Of a stretch of 64,000 nucleotides of DNA, positions 10,543-19,447 are shown in pieces. Made by a program: the position numbers and the translations under genes. The notes beneath the pieces were generated by a model. The model did no database searches. It saw only the letters and a list, made by a program, of their open reading frames with translations, and was not told where the DNA came from. The DNA is from Phyllobacteriaceae bacterium. GTDB lineage: Bacteria > Pseudomonadota > Alphaproteobacteria > Rhizobiales > Rhizobiaceae. Location of the stretch: contig JANSXT010000006.1 of NCBI GenBank assembly GCA_024742765.1, positions 1-64,000 on the forward strand, in the 5' to 3' direction. Within the stretch, counting starts at the first letter, position 1, and each line of letters opens with the position of its first letter.

Positions 10543-12018
10543 ATGATCGCACGTTTCGCCCTGGCCGCCACGGCCGCCTTCGCCATGACCGTTTCGGCCC
10601 ATGCCGAGCGCACGGACCTGACGGTCGGCATGGTGCTCGAACCGCCCCATCTCGATCCCACGGCCGGCGCCGCAGCCGCCATCGACGAGGTGGTCTATGC
10701 CAACGTCTTCGAGGGGCTGACACGCATCGGCCGCGACGGCGCGGTTCAGCCGGGCCTTGCGGAAAACTGGATCATTTCCGACGACGGGCTGACCTACACG
10801 TTCGAACTGCGCGAGGGCGTCACCTTCCATGACGGCACGGCGCTCGATGCCGGCGATGTGGTCTTTTCGCTCGACCGCGCCCGCGCCGAAGACTCCACCA
10901 ACGCCCAAAAGGGCCTGTTCGACGCCATCGACAGCGTCGCCCAGATGGACGAACTGACGGTCGAAGTGACCCTGTCGCGGCCCGCCGGCGATTTTCTCTA
11001 CAATATGGGTTGGGGCGACGCGGTGATCGTCGCGCCCGAAAGCGCCGAGACCAACAAGCAGAACCCGGTCGGCACCGGCCCGTTCCGCTTTGTCGATTGG
11101 CAACAGGGCGCAGCGGTCACGCTGCAGCGCAATGATGCCTATTGGGGCGAAGCGCCGGCGCTGACCGAGGTGACCTTCCGCTTCATCCCGGACCCGGCGG
11201 CGGCCACCGCCGCGCTGCTGGCCGGCGATGTGCAGGCCTTTCCCAACCTGCCCGGCGCTGAATCGATCCCGACTTTTGAGGCCGATCCGCGCTTCACCGT
11301 CGCCATCGGCTCGACCGAGGGCGAAACCATCCTGTCGACCAACAATGGTAAGCCGCCCTTTGATGATGTCCGCGTGCGCCAGGCGATTGCCCACGCGATC
11401 GACCGCCAGGCGATCATCGACGGCGCCATGTTTGGCCTGGGCACGCCGATCGGCTCGCATTTCGCACCGCACCATCCGGCCTATGTCGAATTGTCGGAAA
11501 CCTACCCTTACGATCCGGACCGCGCCCGCGCACTGCTCGCCGAAGCCGGCCATGGCGACGGCATCACCGGCACGCTCAAGCTGCCGCCGCCCTCCTATGC
11601 GCGCCGCGGCGGCGAGATCATCGCCGCGCAACTGCGCGAAGTGGGCATCGACCTGCAAATCGAGCCGGTCGAATGGGCGCAATGGCTCGAACAGGTCTTC
11701 ACCAACAAGGATTACGACCTGACCATCGTCTCGCACACCGAGCCCAACGACATCGGCATCTATGCGCGCGACGATTACTATTTCCAGTATGACAATCCCG
11801 ACTTCAACGCCGTGATCGAGGAACTGTCGGTGACCGCCGGCGAGGACGCGCGCTATGCGCTCTTCCGCCAGGCCCAGCAGATCCTCGCCGAGGACGCGGT
11901 CAACGGCTTCCTCTTTCAGCTCGCCAAGAACGGCGTCTGGGACGCGAAGCTCGAAGGCATGTGGGAGAACTCACCGGTCCAGGCCAACGATGTGACGGGC
12001 GTGAGCTGGACGGAGTGA
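10543..12018 (+). CDS. Peptide/nickel-type ABC transporter substrate-binding protein
   Basis: A 491-residue periplasmic binding protein of the SBP_bac_5 (DppA/OppA) family. It begins with a signal peptide (MIARFALAATAAFAMTVSAHA), followed by LTVGMVLEPPHLDPTAGAA and the family block GLTYTFELREGVTFHDG. It would capture di- or oligopeptides for the inner-membrane permeases. Its permease and ATPase genes are not adjacent: they start at 15835, on the same strand, after a 3.8-kb stretch holding an unrelated regulator/redox module. A single transport operon split by insertion is the simplest reading. Ligand unknown. Confidence 0.93.
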   Translation: MIARFALAATAAFAMTVSAHAERTDLTVGMVLEPPHLDPTAGAAAAIDEVVYANVFEGLTRIGRDGAVQPGLAENWIISDDGLTYTFELREGVTFHDGTALDAGDVVFSLDRARAEDSTNAQKGLFDAIDSVAQMDELTVEVTLSRPAGDFLYNMGWGDAVIVAPESAETNKQNPVGTGPFRFVDWQQGAAVTLQRNDAYWGEAPALTEVTFRFIPDPAAATAALLAGDVQAFPNLPGAESIPTFEADPRFTVAIGSTEGETILSTNNGKPPFDDVRVRQAIAHAIDRQAIIDGAMFGLGTPIGSHFAPHHPAYVELSETYPYDPDRARALLAEAGHGDGITGTLKLPPPSYARRGGEIIAAQLREVGIDLQIEPVEWAQWLEQVFTNKDYDLTIVSHTEPNDIGIYARDDYYFQYDNPDFNAVIEELSVTAGEDARYALFRQAQQILAEDAVNGFLFQLAKNGVWDAKLEGMWENSPVQANDVTGVSWTE

Positions 12019-12174
12019 TGAGGGGCGTCATCTGACGCCTAATTCCGTCGATTGAACGGCCGCTCTGCGGACGGAGTGTGAATTCGCTGCGTCCGCGCCA
12101 ATGATTGCCGTTCGGAAAGACCCCGAAAAATGCCGTGTTTGGTGCGAATTCAGCGACCCTGCATGGGATTTCGC

Positions 12175-12720
12175 TCACACACGTGCTTGGTGTCCGGCCT
12201 CCAACTTCTCTGCAACTGCCCTGACCGCTGCGACAGCGCGGTCTCTCTGCAATCTTCCGGCGTCGCCCTGATACAGGACTGATGTGACCATGAGCCCGTC
12301 CATGGCGACCCTGAGAAGGTCGGCTTGGTCCGGTGAAATCCCATCCTCATCGATCATGCGCTGACGCCACGCGTCGCTTCTTTTTGTGAGGGTCTCTCGC
12401 AGACCGGGATCAATCGCGACGGACGCGATCAGGACGTGGATGAGCGGCCCGCTGTTCTTGGCGTCTTTCACCAGCATATCAATCAGCGCATCGGTGAACC
12501 GTGCGCCTTTGGAAACGGCTTTCTCGACTTCCGCGATGCGCTGGGCTGCAACATGATCAAGAAGCCCGCGCACCATTTCTTCCTTTGTGGCGAAGTGATA
12601 GAAGAACGCCCCCTTGCTCAGCCCGGCCTCGTTCACCACGCGCTCGACACCAAGCGCGGTGACGCCATGCTTCACCGCAAGCGCCGCGGCGGCGTCGAGT
12701 AGTTTTTCGCGGGCTGACAC
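12175..12720 (-). CDS. TetR family transcriptional repressor
   Basis: A 181-residue TetR-type regulator starting at GTG 12720 with an AGAGGGG ribosome site. The N-terminal helix-turn-helix is plain (LGVERVVNEAGLSKGAFFYHF), and the C-terminal ligand domain is of the TetR_C type. It is transcribed divergently from a redoxin/SDR pair across a short spacer containing two near-palindromic sites (12763-12801). It should therefore repress that operon, and perhaps itself, until an inducer binds, probably an electrophile or oxidant by analogy with NemR/AcuR-like regulators. Base composition here is less GC-rich than in neighbouring genes, in line with acquisition as a module. Confidence 0.93.
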   Translation of the reverse strand: MSAREKLLDAAAALAVKHGVTALGVERVVNEAGLSKGAFFYHFATKEEMVRGLLDHVAAQRIAEVEKAVSKGARFTDALIDMLVKDAKNSGPLIHVLIASVAIDPGLRETLTKRSDAWRQRMIDEDGISPDQADLLRVAMDGLMVTSVLYQGDAGRLQRDRAVAAVRAVAEKLEAGHQARV

Positions 12721-12762
12721 GGATAGCGCCCCTCTTTTTCATCCGCCTGAATCATAGAATGT

Positions 12763-12801
12763 ACCGACCGGTTGGTCTAGACTCTGCACAAACCGGTTGG
12801 T
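12763..12801. promoter_or_regulatory. Two TetR-type operators in the tetR/redoxin intergenic region
   Basis: Two copies of a near-palindrome lie at 12763-12776 (ACCGACCGGTTGGT) and 12788-12801 (ACAAACCGGTTGGT). Both share the core ACCGGTTGGT and each has one mismatched pair. Their centres are 25 bases apart, so they lie nearly on one DNA face. On the minus strand the first reads TAGACCAACCGGTCGGTA, close to the TAGACC-type boxes of NemR/AcuR-like repressors. They sit directly in front of the redoxin start and should be bound by the divergent TetR protein. Confidence 0.7.
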
Positions 12802-12815
12802 ATAGATTCCAAAAA

Positions 12816-13355
12816 ATGGAGGCTGCCCTGAAAAACCAAACTCGACTGATCCCCGGGGAGCCGTTCCCCGCCATAGAGTTGGCGGGCGATGATGGTTCCG
12901 CCATTGCTTTGAACGCGCCCGGATGGCGCGCTGTGTTCGTCATTCGCGGAGCGCATTGCTCCATTTGCCGCAAATATCTCGGTGCCATTGAGGCGCACCG
13001 CGAGGGCTTTGAAGCGTCCGGCGTATCGGTTGTCGTGATCAGTGCCGATCCTATCGAGAAAGCATCGGCGTTCGCCAAGGAGTCCGGTTACTTCGGGCGG
13101 GTTGCGGGCGGATTGCGTGTCGAGGACATGCGCGAGCTCGGTCTGTGGATGACAGGGCCGGAGGTGTCGCAGCTTGGCTATGTTCACGCCGAACCCGGTT
13201 TTTTCCTGATCGACCCGGAGGGCAATGTCGCAACGGCGGAGGCGTCCAGCCTGCCAGCCGGGCGGCCGGACCTCGATTGGCTGCACAACGGGCTCTCCTT
13301 CATGACTGAAAACGACATCCGCCCACGCTTTGGGCGCTACGAGGCCGCACAATGA
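12816..13355 (+). CDS. Redoxin-domain (AhpC/TSA-like) protein
   Basis: A 179-residue thioredoxin-fold protein of the AhpC/TSA-redoxin type. The active site has a CxxC pair, CSIC, Cys48 and Cys51, after AVFVIRGAH. This suggests a thiol peroxidase or disulfide reductase. The start is not certain: ATG 12816 has no ribosome site in front, and a GGAGG at 12818-12822 lies just inside the frame, so a slightly later non-ATG start is possible. The SDR gene overlaps its stop by ATGA. Together with the divergent tetR it forms a small redox-stress or detoxification operon. Confidence 0.8.
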   Translation: MEAALKNQTRLIPGEPFPAIELAGDDGSAIALNAPGWRAVFVIRGAHCSICRKYLGAIEAHREGFEASGVSVVVISADPIEKASAFAKESGYFGRVAGGLRVEDMRELGLWMTGPEVSQLGYVHAEPGFFLIDPEGNVATAEASSLPAGRPDLDWLHNGLSFMTENDIRPRFGRYEAAQ

Positions 13356-14263
13356 CCGACTTTTTGAAGCGCAACGGCGAGACTGTCTTTGTCACGGGAG
13401 CAACCGGCTATGTCGGCTCTGTGGTTGTGGATCGCCTCATGGAGCATGGCTATGAGGTTGTCGGCTTGATCCGCAGCGAGGCCGATAAACAGGCCCTTGA
13501 AGACAAGGGCGCGAAAGCCGTTGTCGGCGATGTTGGCGACACGGCCCTGATCGCGGAAGCTGTCAGCGGCGCAAGCGCAATCGTGCATACCGCCGCGCCC
13601 AATGACCCGACCAAGTTTGCGTCGTTGGAGGCCATGATCGCCATGGTTGCGGGCGTTCTCGAAAACCTCACAACGCTTGCCCGGACAAGAAACATTCGAC
13701 TTCTCGCGACGAGCGGAACATCGCTCTACGGGCCAACGGGTCGTGATCCGGTCGATGAGACTTCTCCCCTTCAAGCCATGATGCCCGGTGCGGACGTTCT
13801 GACCGGTCTGGAGTCCCGTCTGATCGCGGAGAAATCGGCCTACTTCATTCGCCTTGCGGTCGTTTACGGGCGCAAGCAGAGCGGGCCGATGAACCAACTG
13901 ATCGAGAACGTGCGCACGCGCGGTCGCCTTCCTCTCGTTGATCCTGACAATGTCTTGTCGGTCGTTGAGGTGGATGACCTTGCAGACCTCTATTTGAGCA
14001 TCCTTGAAGCCGCGAACCCGCCGCAGGTCGTCAACGCTGTGTCCGACATCCTGACATGGTCTGAGTTCATCAGTGCGATCGGCCGAGCTACCGGCGTGTC
14101 CGGGGACTTCGAAATCGTTGATCCGCAGACTGCAATGGCTCTCGGCGGGCCATCCATTTACATGCCGATGAACATGGCTGTCTCAAGTGACCTGGCCGAG
14201 GGCGAGCTGGCATGGGAATCGAAGCGGCCAAGGTTTCCGGATCAGCTGACAGGCAGCGCGTGA
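13352..14263 (+). CDS. NAD(P)-dependent epimerase/dehydratase-like SDR protein
   Basis: A 303-residue extended short-chain dehydrogenase. The Rossmann motif GATGYVG is at residues 16-22, followed by the NAD-binding acidic/basic pattern and a DVGDTALIAEAVSGASAIVHTAA segment. The canonical YxxxK catalytic pair is not evident near the TSGTSLYGPTG block, so it may be an atypical reductase or an NmrA-like redox sensor. Its start overlaps the upstream redoxin stop (ATGA), so the pair is co-translated under the TetR-type regulator. Substrate cannot be predicted. Confidence 0.85.
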   Translation: MTDFLKRNGETVFVTGATGYVGSVVVDRLMEHGYEVVGLIRSEADKQALEDKGAKAVVGDVGDTALIAEAVSGASAIVHTAAPNDPTKFASLEAMIAMVAGVLENLTTLARTRNIRLLATSGTSLYGPTGRDPVDETSPLQAMMPGADVLTGLESRLIAEKSAYFIRLAVVYGRKQSGPMNQLIENVRTRGRLPLVDPDNVLSVVEVDDLADLYLSILEAANPPQVVNAVSDILTWSEFISAIGRATGVSGDFEIVDPQTAMALGGPSIYMPMNMAVSSDLAEGELAWESKRPRFPDQLTGSA

Positions 14264-14448
14264 TCACAACAGGGCGATCGATCAGGGTCTTCCTGTTGAA
14301 GACTTGGTCGTCGGTCAGGATCGGGCGGGGCCCAAGGGTTGGTTTGATCGCGTCGCGGGTCTGCGGCGGACGAAACCCATCCCAAGGCCACGGCAGGGCG
14401 CGAGCTTCGCGCCGGCGCTTCACATGACGATCACCGCAAGCCCACCGG

Positions 14449-14508
14449 ACGGGCGGTTTGGCGACCACACCACACCAACTTCGGATCGCGGCTCTCCAAA
14501 CCGCCCGT
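14449..14508. repeat. Inverted repeat downstream of the SDR gene
   Basis: Perfect 13-base arms, ACGGGCGGTTTGG at 14449-14461 and its complement at 14496-14508, separated by 34 bases. It lies in a 711-base stretch (14264-14974) that holds no supported gene but three palindromic elements. There is no T-run, so it is more likely a dispersed palindromic element than a simple intrinsic terminator. Confidence 0.6.
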
Positions 14509-14565
14509 TGTTCGGATTTTCGATAAACCGGCCTTGATGATGAGGCGCGGTATCAATCAAGCGCG

Positions 14566-14647
14566 CCGTCATCCTCGGGCTTGTTCCGAGGATCTGCCAA
14601 ACGGTGCATTGCCCAGTGGATCCTCGGGACAAGCCCGAGGATGACGG
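14566..14647. repeat. REP-like palindromic element, 29-base arms
   Basis: Arms at 14566-14594 and 14619-14647 are complementary over 29 bases with one mismatch (core CCTCGGGCTTGTTCCGAGG), around a 24-base loop. Intergenic position, length and near-perfect symmetry are typical of the extragenic palindromic repeats scattered in Hyphomicrobiales genomes. It could also act as a transcript-end hairpin on either strand. Confidence 0.75.
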
Positions 14648-14715
14648 AGGATGGAACCGGCTTTGCGGCCTACACTGGGTCAAAAGAAAGGAACACTTGT
14701 TCTAACCCACACGCC

Positions 14716-14815
14716 GTCATTCCGGAGCCGCGAAGCGGAATCCGGGATCCAGAGCCGAGGCGGTGAAGATCACGCGACTGGATTCCGGATCAGGCTCCGC
14801 CTGTCCGGAATGACG
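14716..14815. repeat. Second REP-like palindromic element, imperfect
   Basis: A CGTCATTCCGGA... arm (14716-14753) faces a ...TCCGGAATGACG arm (14778-14815). The outer 12 bases and an inner GATTCCGGAT/ATCCGGGATC segment are complementary, with mismatches between. It lies 70 bases from the previous palindrome and belongs to a different sequence family (CGTCATTCCGG type). Confidence 0.65.
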
Positions 14816-14974
14816 CCAAATCTGATGAGGTCGCACGGCCGTGATGCACCACCATGTCCACTTACCCCGTCCTTCGAGGCTCGCCCGCAATCCGCTGAAT
14901 TTCTTGACAAAACGGTTGCGTCCATGCGCCCTGCCCGCCACAAATCGAGACAGAACCGGCGGGGGATTTCTGCA

Positions 14975-15745
14975 ATGCAATCGGGATTTGTCAGTCTTGG
15001 CCAACAGGTGCCAACACCCTGGCGCGCCGTGGCGATGGTGCTTGCGCTGGCGTTTCTGGCGGCCTGCGAAACCACCGATACAACCACGACGCCCGCCTAT
15101 TTCGCCGAGATCCGGCTTGCGCAGGTGGATGTTGATTTCTCCCGTGCCGAACGCCCGCTTCTGGTCGGCGATCTCGATGGGCAGGTGAGTGCGCAGGCGG
15201 CCGGCGGCACCGGCGTCGGGGCGCTGGGCACGCGCCTTGGTCTGGTCAACCGGCAGGCGCGGCAGGCGGGTCTTGAAGCGGCCATCGCGCAAAATGTCCG
15301 GCCGCACATCGATGATGCGTTGCGGCCCCTGTTCACCGGAACGCGTCCCGTCCGCGCCGAAGTGTCCATCCGATCGGTGTTTGTCCGCAGCCGCCTCAGC
15401 CTGCAGCAATTGACCGGCACCACCGTGATCGTCGATGGCCGGCAACGGCCAAACAACGCCCAGTTCATCGCCGGGCTGACCTTGTATGATCTGGAGACCG
15501 GCATCCCGATCCAGCAGATCGAACCCATCATGCGCGTTGACGACGGCGCCATCACCATAGCCGGCGGCGGCCCGAAGGCACCGGACTATGGCCAATCGGC
15601 CCGGCTGAACCAGTTGATCTTCGAATATGCCCAGGCCGCCGCCACAGCGCTCAGGCAGCGCAGTTCCGGGCCGGGCTTCACCTTTCCCGGCGGGAACACC
15701 GAACTGCAGACCCTTCACGAGACCAATACGGACATCGGTTTTTAG
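14975..15745 (+). CDS. Putative lipoprotein of unknown function
   Basis: A 256-residue protein with a lipoprotein signal: a hydrophobic stretch ending in AFLAAC, lipid-accepting Cys31. I chose ATG 14975 because the frame upstream runs through palindromic repeats. The mature part alternates short beta-like segments (AEVSIRSVFVRSRLS; FIAGLTLYDLETGIPIQQ) and I recognise no family. It lies between the inserted redox module and the transporter permease genes, on the same strand. A link with peptide uptake is only positional. Confidence 0.75.
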   Translation: MQSGFVSLGQQVPTPWRAVAMVLALAFLAACETTDTTTTPAYFAEIRLAQVDVDFSRAERPLLVGDLDGQVSAQAAGGTGVGALGTRLGLVNRQARQAGLEAAIAQNVRPHIDDALRPLFTGTRPVRAEVSIRSVFVRSRLSLQQLTGTTVIVDGRQRPNNAQFIAGLTLYDLETGIPIQQIEPIMRVDDGAITIAGGGPKAPDYGQSARLNQLIFEYAQAAATALRQRSSGPGFTFPGGNTELQTLHETNTDIGF

Positions 15746-15834
15746 GACCTGGGCCCGGCGCTGGCCGAAATCCGCGATCGACGCGGGTTTCGTGCACGCT
15801 TCCCCATCCGGGCGATCCGGGCTAACCCTTGCCC

Positions 15835-16779
15835 ATGCTCGCCTATGCCGCGCGTCGCCTGCTGATCGTCCTCGTCACGCTGCTCGTGGCGAGCGTGATC
15901 GTGTTTTTCGTCCTGGAGATCGTGCCCGGCGACCCGGCGCGGCTGATGCTCGGCCTGAACGCCACCGAGGACGCCGTGCGGGCGCTGCGCGAGCAGATGG
16001 GGCTCAATGAGCCCGTGCTGACGCGTTACATCTCATGGCTTGTGGGCATGGCGCGCGGCGATTTCGGCGAAAGCCTGACCTATTCGGTGCCGGTCACCGA
16101 ACTGATCGCCGACCGCGTCGTCGTCTCGCTGCCGCTGGCGCTGCTGGCGCTCGGCCTTTCGACGGCGATCGCCATTCCCGTCGGCATCTTCACCGCCGCC
16201 CGGCGCGGCACACGCGCCGACACCGCCGCCATGGCCGGCACGCAATTGGGCATCGCCATCCCCAATTTCTGGTTCGCGCTGCTGCTTGTCTATGTCTTCG
16301 CGGTCACGCTGCAATGGGTGCCCGCCGGCGGCTTTCCCGGCTGGGATGAAGGCCTGTGGCCGGGCCTGAGGGCACTGATCCTGCCGGCCATCGCGCTCGC
16401 CCTTCCCCAGGCTGCGATCCTCGCCCGCGTCGCCCGCTCGGCGCTGCTTGAAACGCTCGCCGAGGACTATATCCGCACCGCCCGCGCCAAGGGCCTTCCG
16501 GCCAACATCGTCCTGTGGCGCCATGCGCTGCGCAACGCGATGATCCCGGTGCTGACGATCCTCGGCCTGCAGTTCGCCTTCCTGCTCGCCGGCACGATCA
16601 TCATCGAGAACGTCTTCTTCCTGCCCGGCCTCGGCCAACTCGTCTTCCAGGCGATCAACCAGCGCGACCTGATCGTCGTCGAGGGCGTTGTCGTGCTGCT
16701 GGTCGGCACCGTCGTCATCGTCAATTTTCTGGTCGATCTCGCCTATGCCTGGGCCGATCCGAGGCTGCGCCGCCGATGA
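15835..16779 (+). CDS. Peptide ABC transporter permease, DppB type
   Basis: A 314-residue inner-membrane permease with about six membrane segments. It has the DppB-type N-terminus (RRLLIVLVTLLVASVIVFFVLEIVPGDPA) and the cytoplasmic EAA loop (EDYIRTARAKGLP) that contacts the ATPase. A TTG at 15829 could add two residues; ATG 15835 is preferred. Its stop overlaps the start of the second permease (ATGA). With the binding protein at 10543 it should import peptides or similar ligands. Confidence 0.93.
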   Translation: MLAYAARRLLIVLVTLLVASVIVFFVLEIVPGDPARLMLGLNATEDAVRALREQMGLNEPVLTRYISWLVGMARGDFGESLTYSVPVTELIADRVVVSLPLALLALGLSTAIAIPVGIFTAARRGTRADTAAMAGTQLGIAIPNFWFALLLVYVFAVTLQWVPAGGFPGWDEGLWPGLRALILPAIALALPQAAILARVARSALLETLAEDYIRTARAKGLPANIVLWRHALRNAMIPVLTILGLQFAFLLAGTIIIENVFFLPGLGQLVFQAINQRDLIVVEGVVVLLVGTVVIVNFLVDLAYAWADPRLRRR

Positions 16780-17648
16780 CCGACCATCTCGTCGCCGCCG
16801 AACATGAGGACTGGCGCCTTTTCCTCAGGAAAGCCAGCGCCAACCGCTCCTTTCAGGCGGGCGCGATCATCACCCTTTTCATCGTCATTATGGCGGCGGT
16901 CTCCCTGGTCTGGACGCCCTATGACGTCAGCAAGCTCACGATCCCGGACCGGCTGCAGGGGCCGAGCTGGGCGCACTGGTTCGGCACCGACCATTTCGGA
17001 CGCGACATCTTCTCGATGATCATGGAGGGCAGCCGCAACTCGATCGCCGTTGCCTTGATCGCCGTCGGTATCGGCATCGTCATCGGCGTGCCGATCGGCT
17101 GCTGGGCGGCGGCCAAGCGCGGCTGGATCGACGAGGTTTTCATGCGCACCTCCGACATCATCTTCGCCTTTCCCGCGCTTCTGTCGGCCGTCATGATCAC
17201 GGCGATCTTCGGCCCCGGCGCGGTCAATGCGATCGTCGCCATCGGCATCTTCAACATTCCGGTGTTCGCCCGTGTCGCGCGCGGCGCCGCGCTGTCGCTG
17301 TGGCCGCGCGAGTTCATCCTTGCCGCCCGCGCGGCCGGCAAGGGCCCGGCGAGGATCACCGCCGAGCACATATTGCCCAACATCGCCAATCTCCTATTGG
17401 TACAGGGAACGATCCAGTTCTCGCTCGGCATTCTCGCCGAAGCGGGTCTCTCTTACGTGGGTCTCGGCGCCCAGCCGCCGGCAACCAGTTGGGGCCGCAT
17501 GCTGGCCGAGGCGCAGACCATGATGGCCATCGCCCCGCAAATGGCGATCGCGCCCGGCATTGCGATCATCGTCACCGTGCTCGGTCTCAATCTCCTCGGC
17601 GACGGTCTGCGCGACCTGCTCGACCCCAAGCTGCGGCGCGAGCGATGA
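16776..17648 (+). CDS. Peptide ABC transporter permease, DppC type
   Basis: A 290-residue permease with an N-terminal cytoplasmic tail, then about six membrane segments, and the DppC hallmark GTDHFGRDIFSMIM. The EAA-like loop reads REFILAARAAGKGPARI. ATG 16776 overlaps the stop of the DppB-type gene, and its own stop overlaps the ATPase start, so the three genes form a tightly coupled translational unit. It forms the heterodimeric channel with the preceding permease. Confidence 0.93.
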   Translation: MTDHLVAAEHEDWRLFLRKASANRSFQAGAIITLFIVIMAAVSLVWTPYDVSKLTIPDRLQGPSWAHWFGTDHFGRDIFSMIMEGSRNSIAVALIAVGIGIVIGVPIGCWAAAKRGWIDEVFMRTSDIIFAFPALLSAVMITAIFGPGAVNAIVAIGIFNIPVFARVARGAALSLWPREFILAARAAGKGPARITAEHILPNIANLLLVQGTIQFSLGILAEAGLSYVGLGAQPPATSWGRMLAEAQTMMAIAPQMAIAPGIAIIVTVLGLNLLGDGLRDLLDPKLRRER

Positions 17649-19321
17649 CAGCGCCGATCCTGACCATCGAAAAGCTCGATCTGGCGATCGGCGGCGCGCC
17701 GATCCTCAGGAGCGTCGACATGGTGGTCGAAGCGGGCAAGGTGCATGCGCTGGTCGGCGAAAGCGGCTCGGGCAAATCGATGACGGCGCTGACGACGATG
17801 CAGCTGCTGCCCCATGGCGCGAACACGACCGGCACGCTGCGCTTTGGCGATGAAGACCTGCTGACGGCGAGCGAAGAGCGCATGTGCGCGCTGCGCGGCG
17901 ACGATATCGGCATGGTGTTTCAGGAACCGATGACCGCGCTCAACCCGGTCAAGACCATCGGCGAACAGGTGGCCGAGGGGATCCGCTGGCACACGGGCAC
18001 CAACCGGCCTGACGCCGAACAGCGCGCCGCGATCATGCTTAAGCGTGTCGGGCTTCCCACGACACGGTTTCCGCTCGACCGCTATCCGCACGAACTCTCC
18101 GGCGGGCAAAGACAACGGGTCGTCATCGCCATTGCCTGCGCGCTGCGGCCGAAGCTGCTGATCGCCGATGAGCCGACCACCGCGCTTGATGTCGTGCTGC
18201 AGGCACAGATCCTCGACCTGCTCAGGGAACTGGTTGCCGAGGATGGCATGGGGCTGGTGCTGATCAGCCACGATCTGGGCGTCGTCGCGGGCATGGCCGA
18301 CGACATCACCATATTGCGCCATGGTGTGGTGCAGGAGGCCGGCCACGCCGTCGACGTGCTGCGCCGGCAGACGCATCCCTACACCCGACAGTTGGCGGAA
18401 GCCTCGGCCCATGTGCCGCAATGGGACGGCCGCGCCAAGCCGCCGGAGATCACCGCCCTTCTGGACGTCCAGAACCTCGTCAAGGACTATCCCGGCCCGC
18501 GCACCGGCCTGTTTTCGCGCGGCGCCCCGTTCCGCGCGGTCGACGATGTGTCCTTTTCGGTGCCGCCCGGCCGCTCTGTCGGGCTGGTCGGCCAGTCCGG
18601 CTGCGGCAAGTCCACGCTCGCCCGCATCGTCCTGGCGCTCGACAAGCCGACGTCCGGTATCGTGTCCTTCGACGGCATGGAGACATCGCGGCTCGATGAC
18701 CACGATCCGACCATGGCGCTGGCGCGTCGCGAGATGCAGGTGGTCTTTCAGGACCCCTATGGCTCGTTCAACCCGCGCCAGACGGTCGAGCGCCTCGTTG
18801 CCGAACCGCTGCATCTGGAAGAGGCGCCACTCAGCAAGTCCGAGCGCCGCGAGCGCATCGCCTTTGCCCTGGACGAAGTGGGCATGCCGGCCGATGCGAT
18901 GCGCCGCTATCCGCATGAATTTTCCGGCGGCCAGCGCCAGCGCCTCGCCATCGCCCGCGCCATCATCACCCGGCCCAAGCTGGTCGTCTGCGATGAGCCG
19001 GTTTCCGCGCTCGATGTGTCGATCCGCGCCCAGATCCTCGATCTCTTCGCCAAGCTCAATGACGAGCTGGGCCTGGCCTATCTGTTCATCACCCACGATT
19101 TGACCGTCGCGCGCGCCATCACCCATGAGGTGATGGTGATGGACCATGGCAGGATCGTCGAGCGCGGCGCAACGGCAGACGTGCTCGACAATCCGCAGAC
19201 GGAGGCGGCGCAAAGGCTGGTGGCGGCAGCACCGGACTTGAACAGGGCGATCGAGCGAAGGGCGAAGGATACCTCTGGCATTTCCTCGCCCTTCGAGGCT
19301 CGCAAACATCCCTCATCCTGA
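17645..19321 (+). CDS. Fused DppD-DppF-type peptide ABC transporter ATPase
   Basis: A 558-residue protein with two complete ABC domains in one chain. Domain 1 has Walker A GESGSGKS, signature LSGGQRQR and Walker B LLIADEP. Domain 2 has Walker A GQSGCGKS, signature FSGGQRQR and Walker B LVVCDEP. It energises the two permeases encoded just upstream. The last residues ([11 protein letters not shown]) are encoded inside a palindromic repeat (19289-19375), so the repeat supplies the C-terminal tail and the stop codon. The split binding-protein gene is at 10543. Confidence 0.95.
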   Translation: MTAPILTIEKLDLAIGGAPILRSVDMVVEAGKVHALVGESGSGKSMTALTTMQLLPHGANTTGTLRFGDEDLLTASEERMCALRGDDIGMVFQEPMTALNPVKTIGEQVAEGIRWHTGTNRPDAEQRAAIMLKRVGLPTTRFPLDRYPHELSGGQRQRVVIAIACALRPKLLIADEPTTALDVVLQAQILDLLRELVAEDGMGLVLISHDLGVVAGMADDITILRHGVVQEAGHAVDVLRRQTHPYTRQLAEASAHVPQWDGRAKPPEITALLDVQNLVKDYPGPRTGLFSRGAPFRAVDDVSFSVPPGRSVGLVGQSGCGKSTLARIVLALDKPTSGIVSFDGMETSRLDDHDPTMALARREMQVVFQDPYGSFNPRQTVERLVAEPLHLEEAPLSKSERRERIAFALDEVGMPADAMRRYPHEFSGGQRQRLAIARAIITRPKLVVCDEPVSALDVSIRAQILDLFAKLNDELGLAYLFITHDLTVARAITHEVMVMDHGRIVERGATADVLDNPQTEAAQRLVAAAPDLNRAIERRAKDTSGISSPFEARKHPSS

Positions 19322-19441
19322 GGTGCGAGCGCAGCGAGCCTCGAAGGGGGATGTTTGCTCGCACCTCAGGATGAGGAAATGCCCCACCCGGATCGGCTTC
19401 GCTTCGCTCGCTTCTCCGACCTCCCCTCAAGGGGGAGGTGG
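19289..19441. repeat. REP palindromes at the end of the ABC transporter operon
   Basis: Two nested perfect inverted repeats: 19-base arms at 19312-19330 and 19357-19375 (CTCATCCTGAGGTGCGAGC and complement), and 15-base arms at 19289-19303 and about 19334-19348 (CCCTTCGAGGCTCGC). A third hairpin, CTCCCCT-CAA-GGGGGAG, lies at 19421-19436. The first palindrome overlaps the 3' end of the ATPase gene. These lie between convergent genes and could serve as a two-way transcript end. Confidence 0.8.
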
Positions 19442-19447
19442 GACGCC

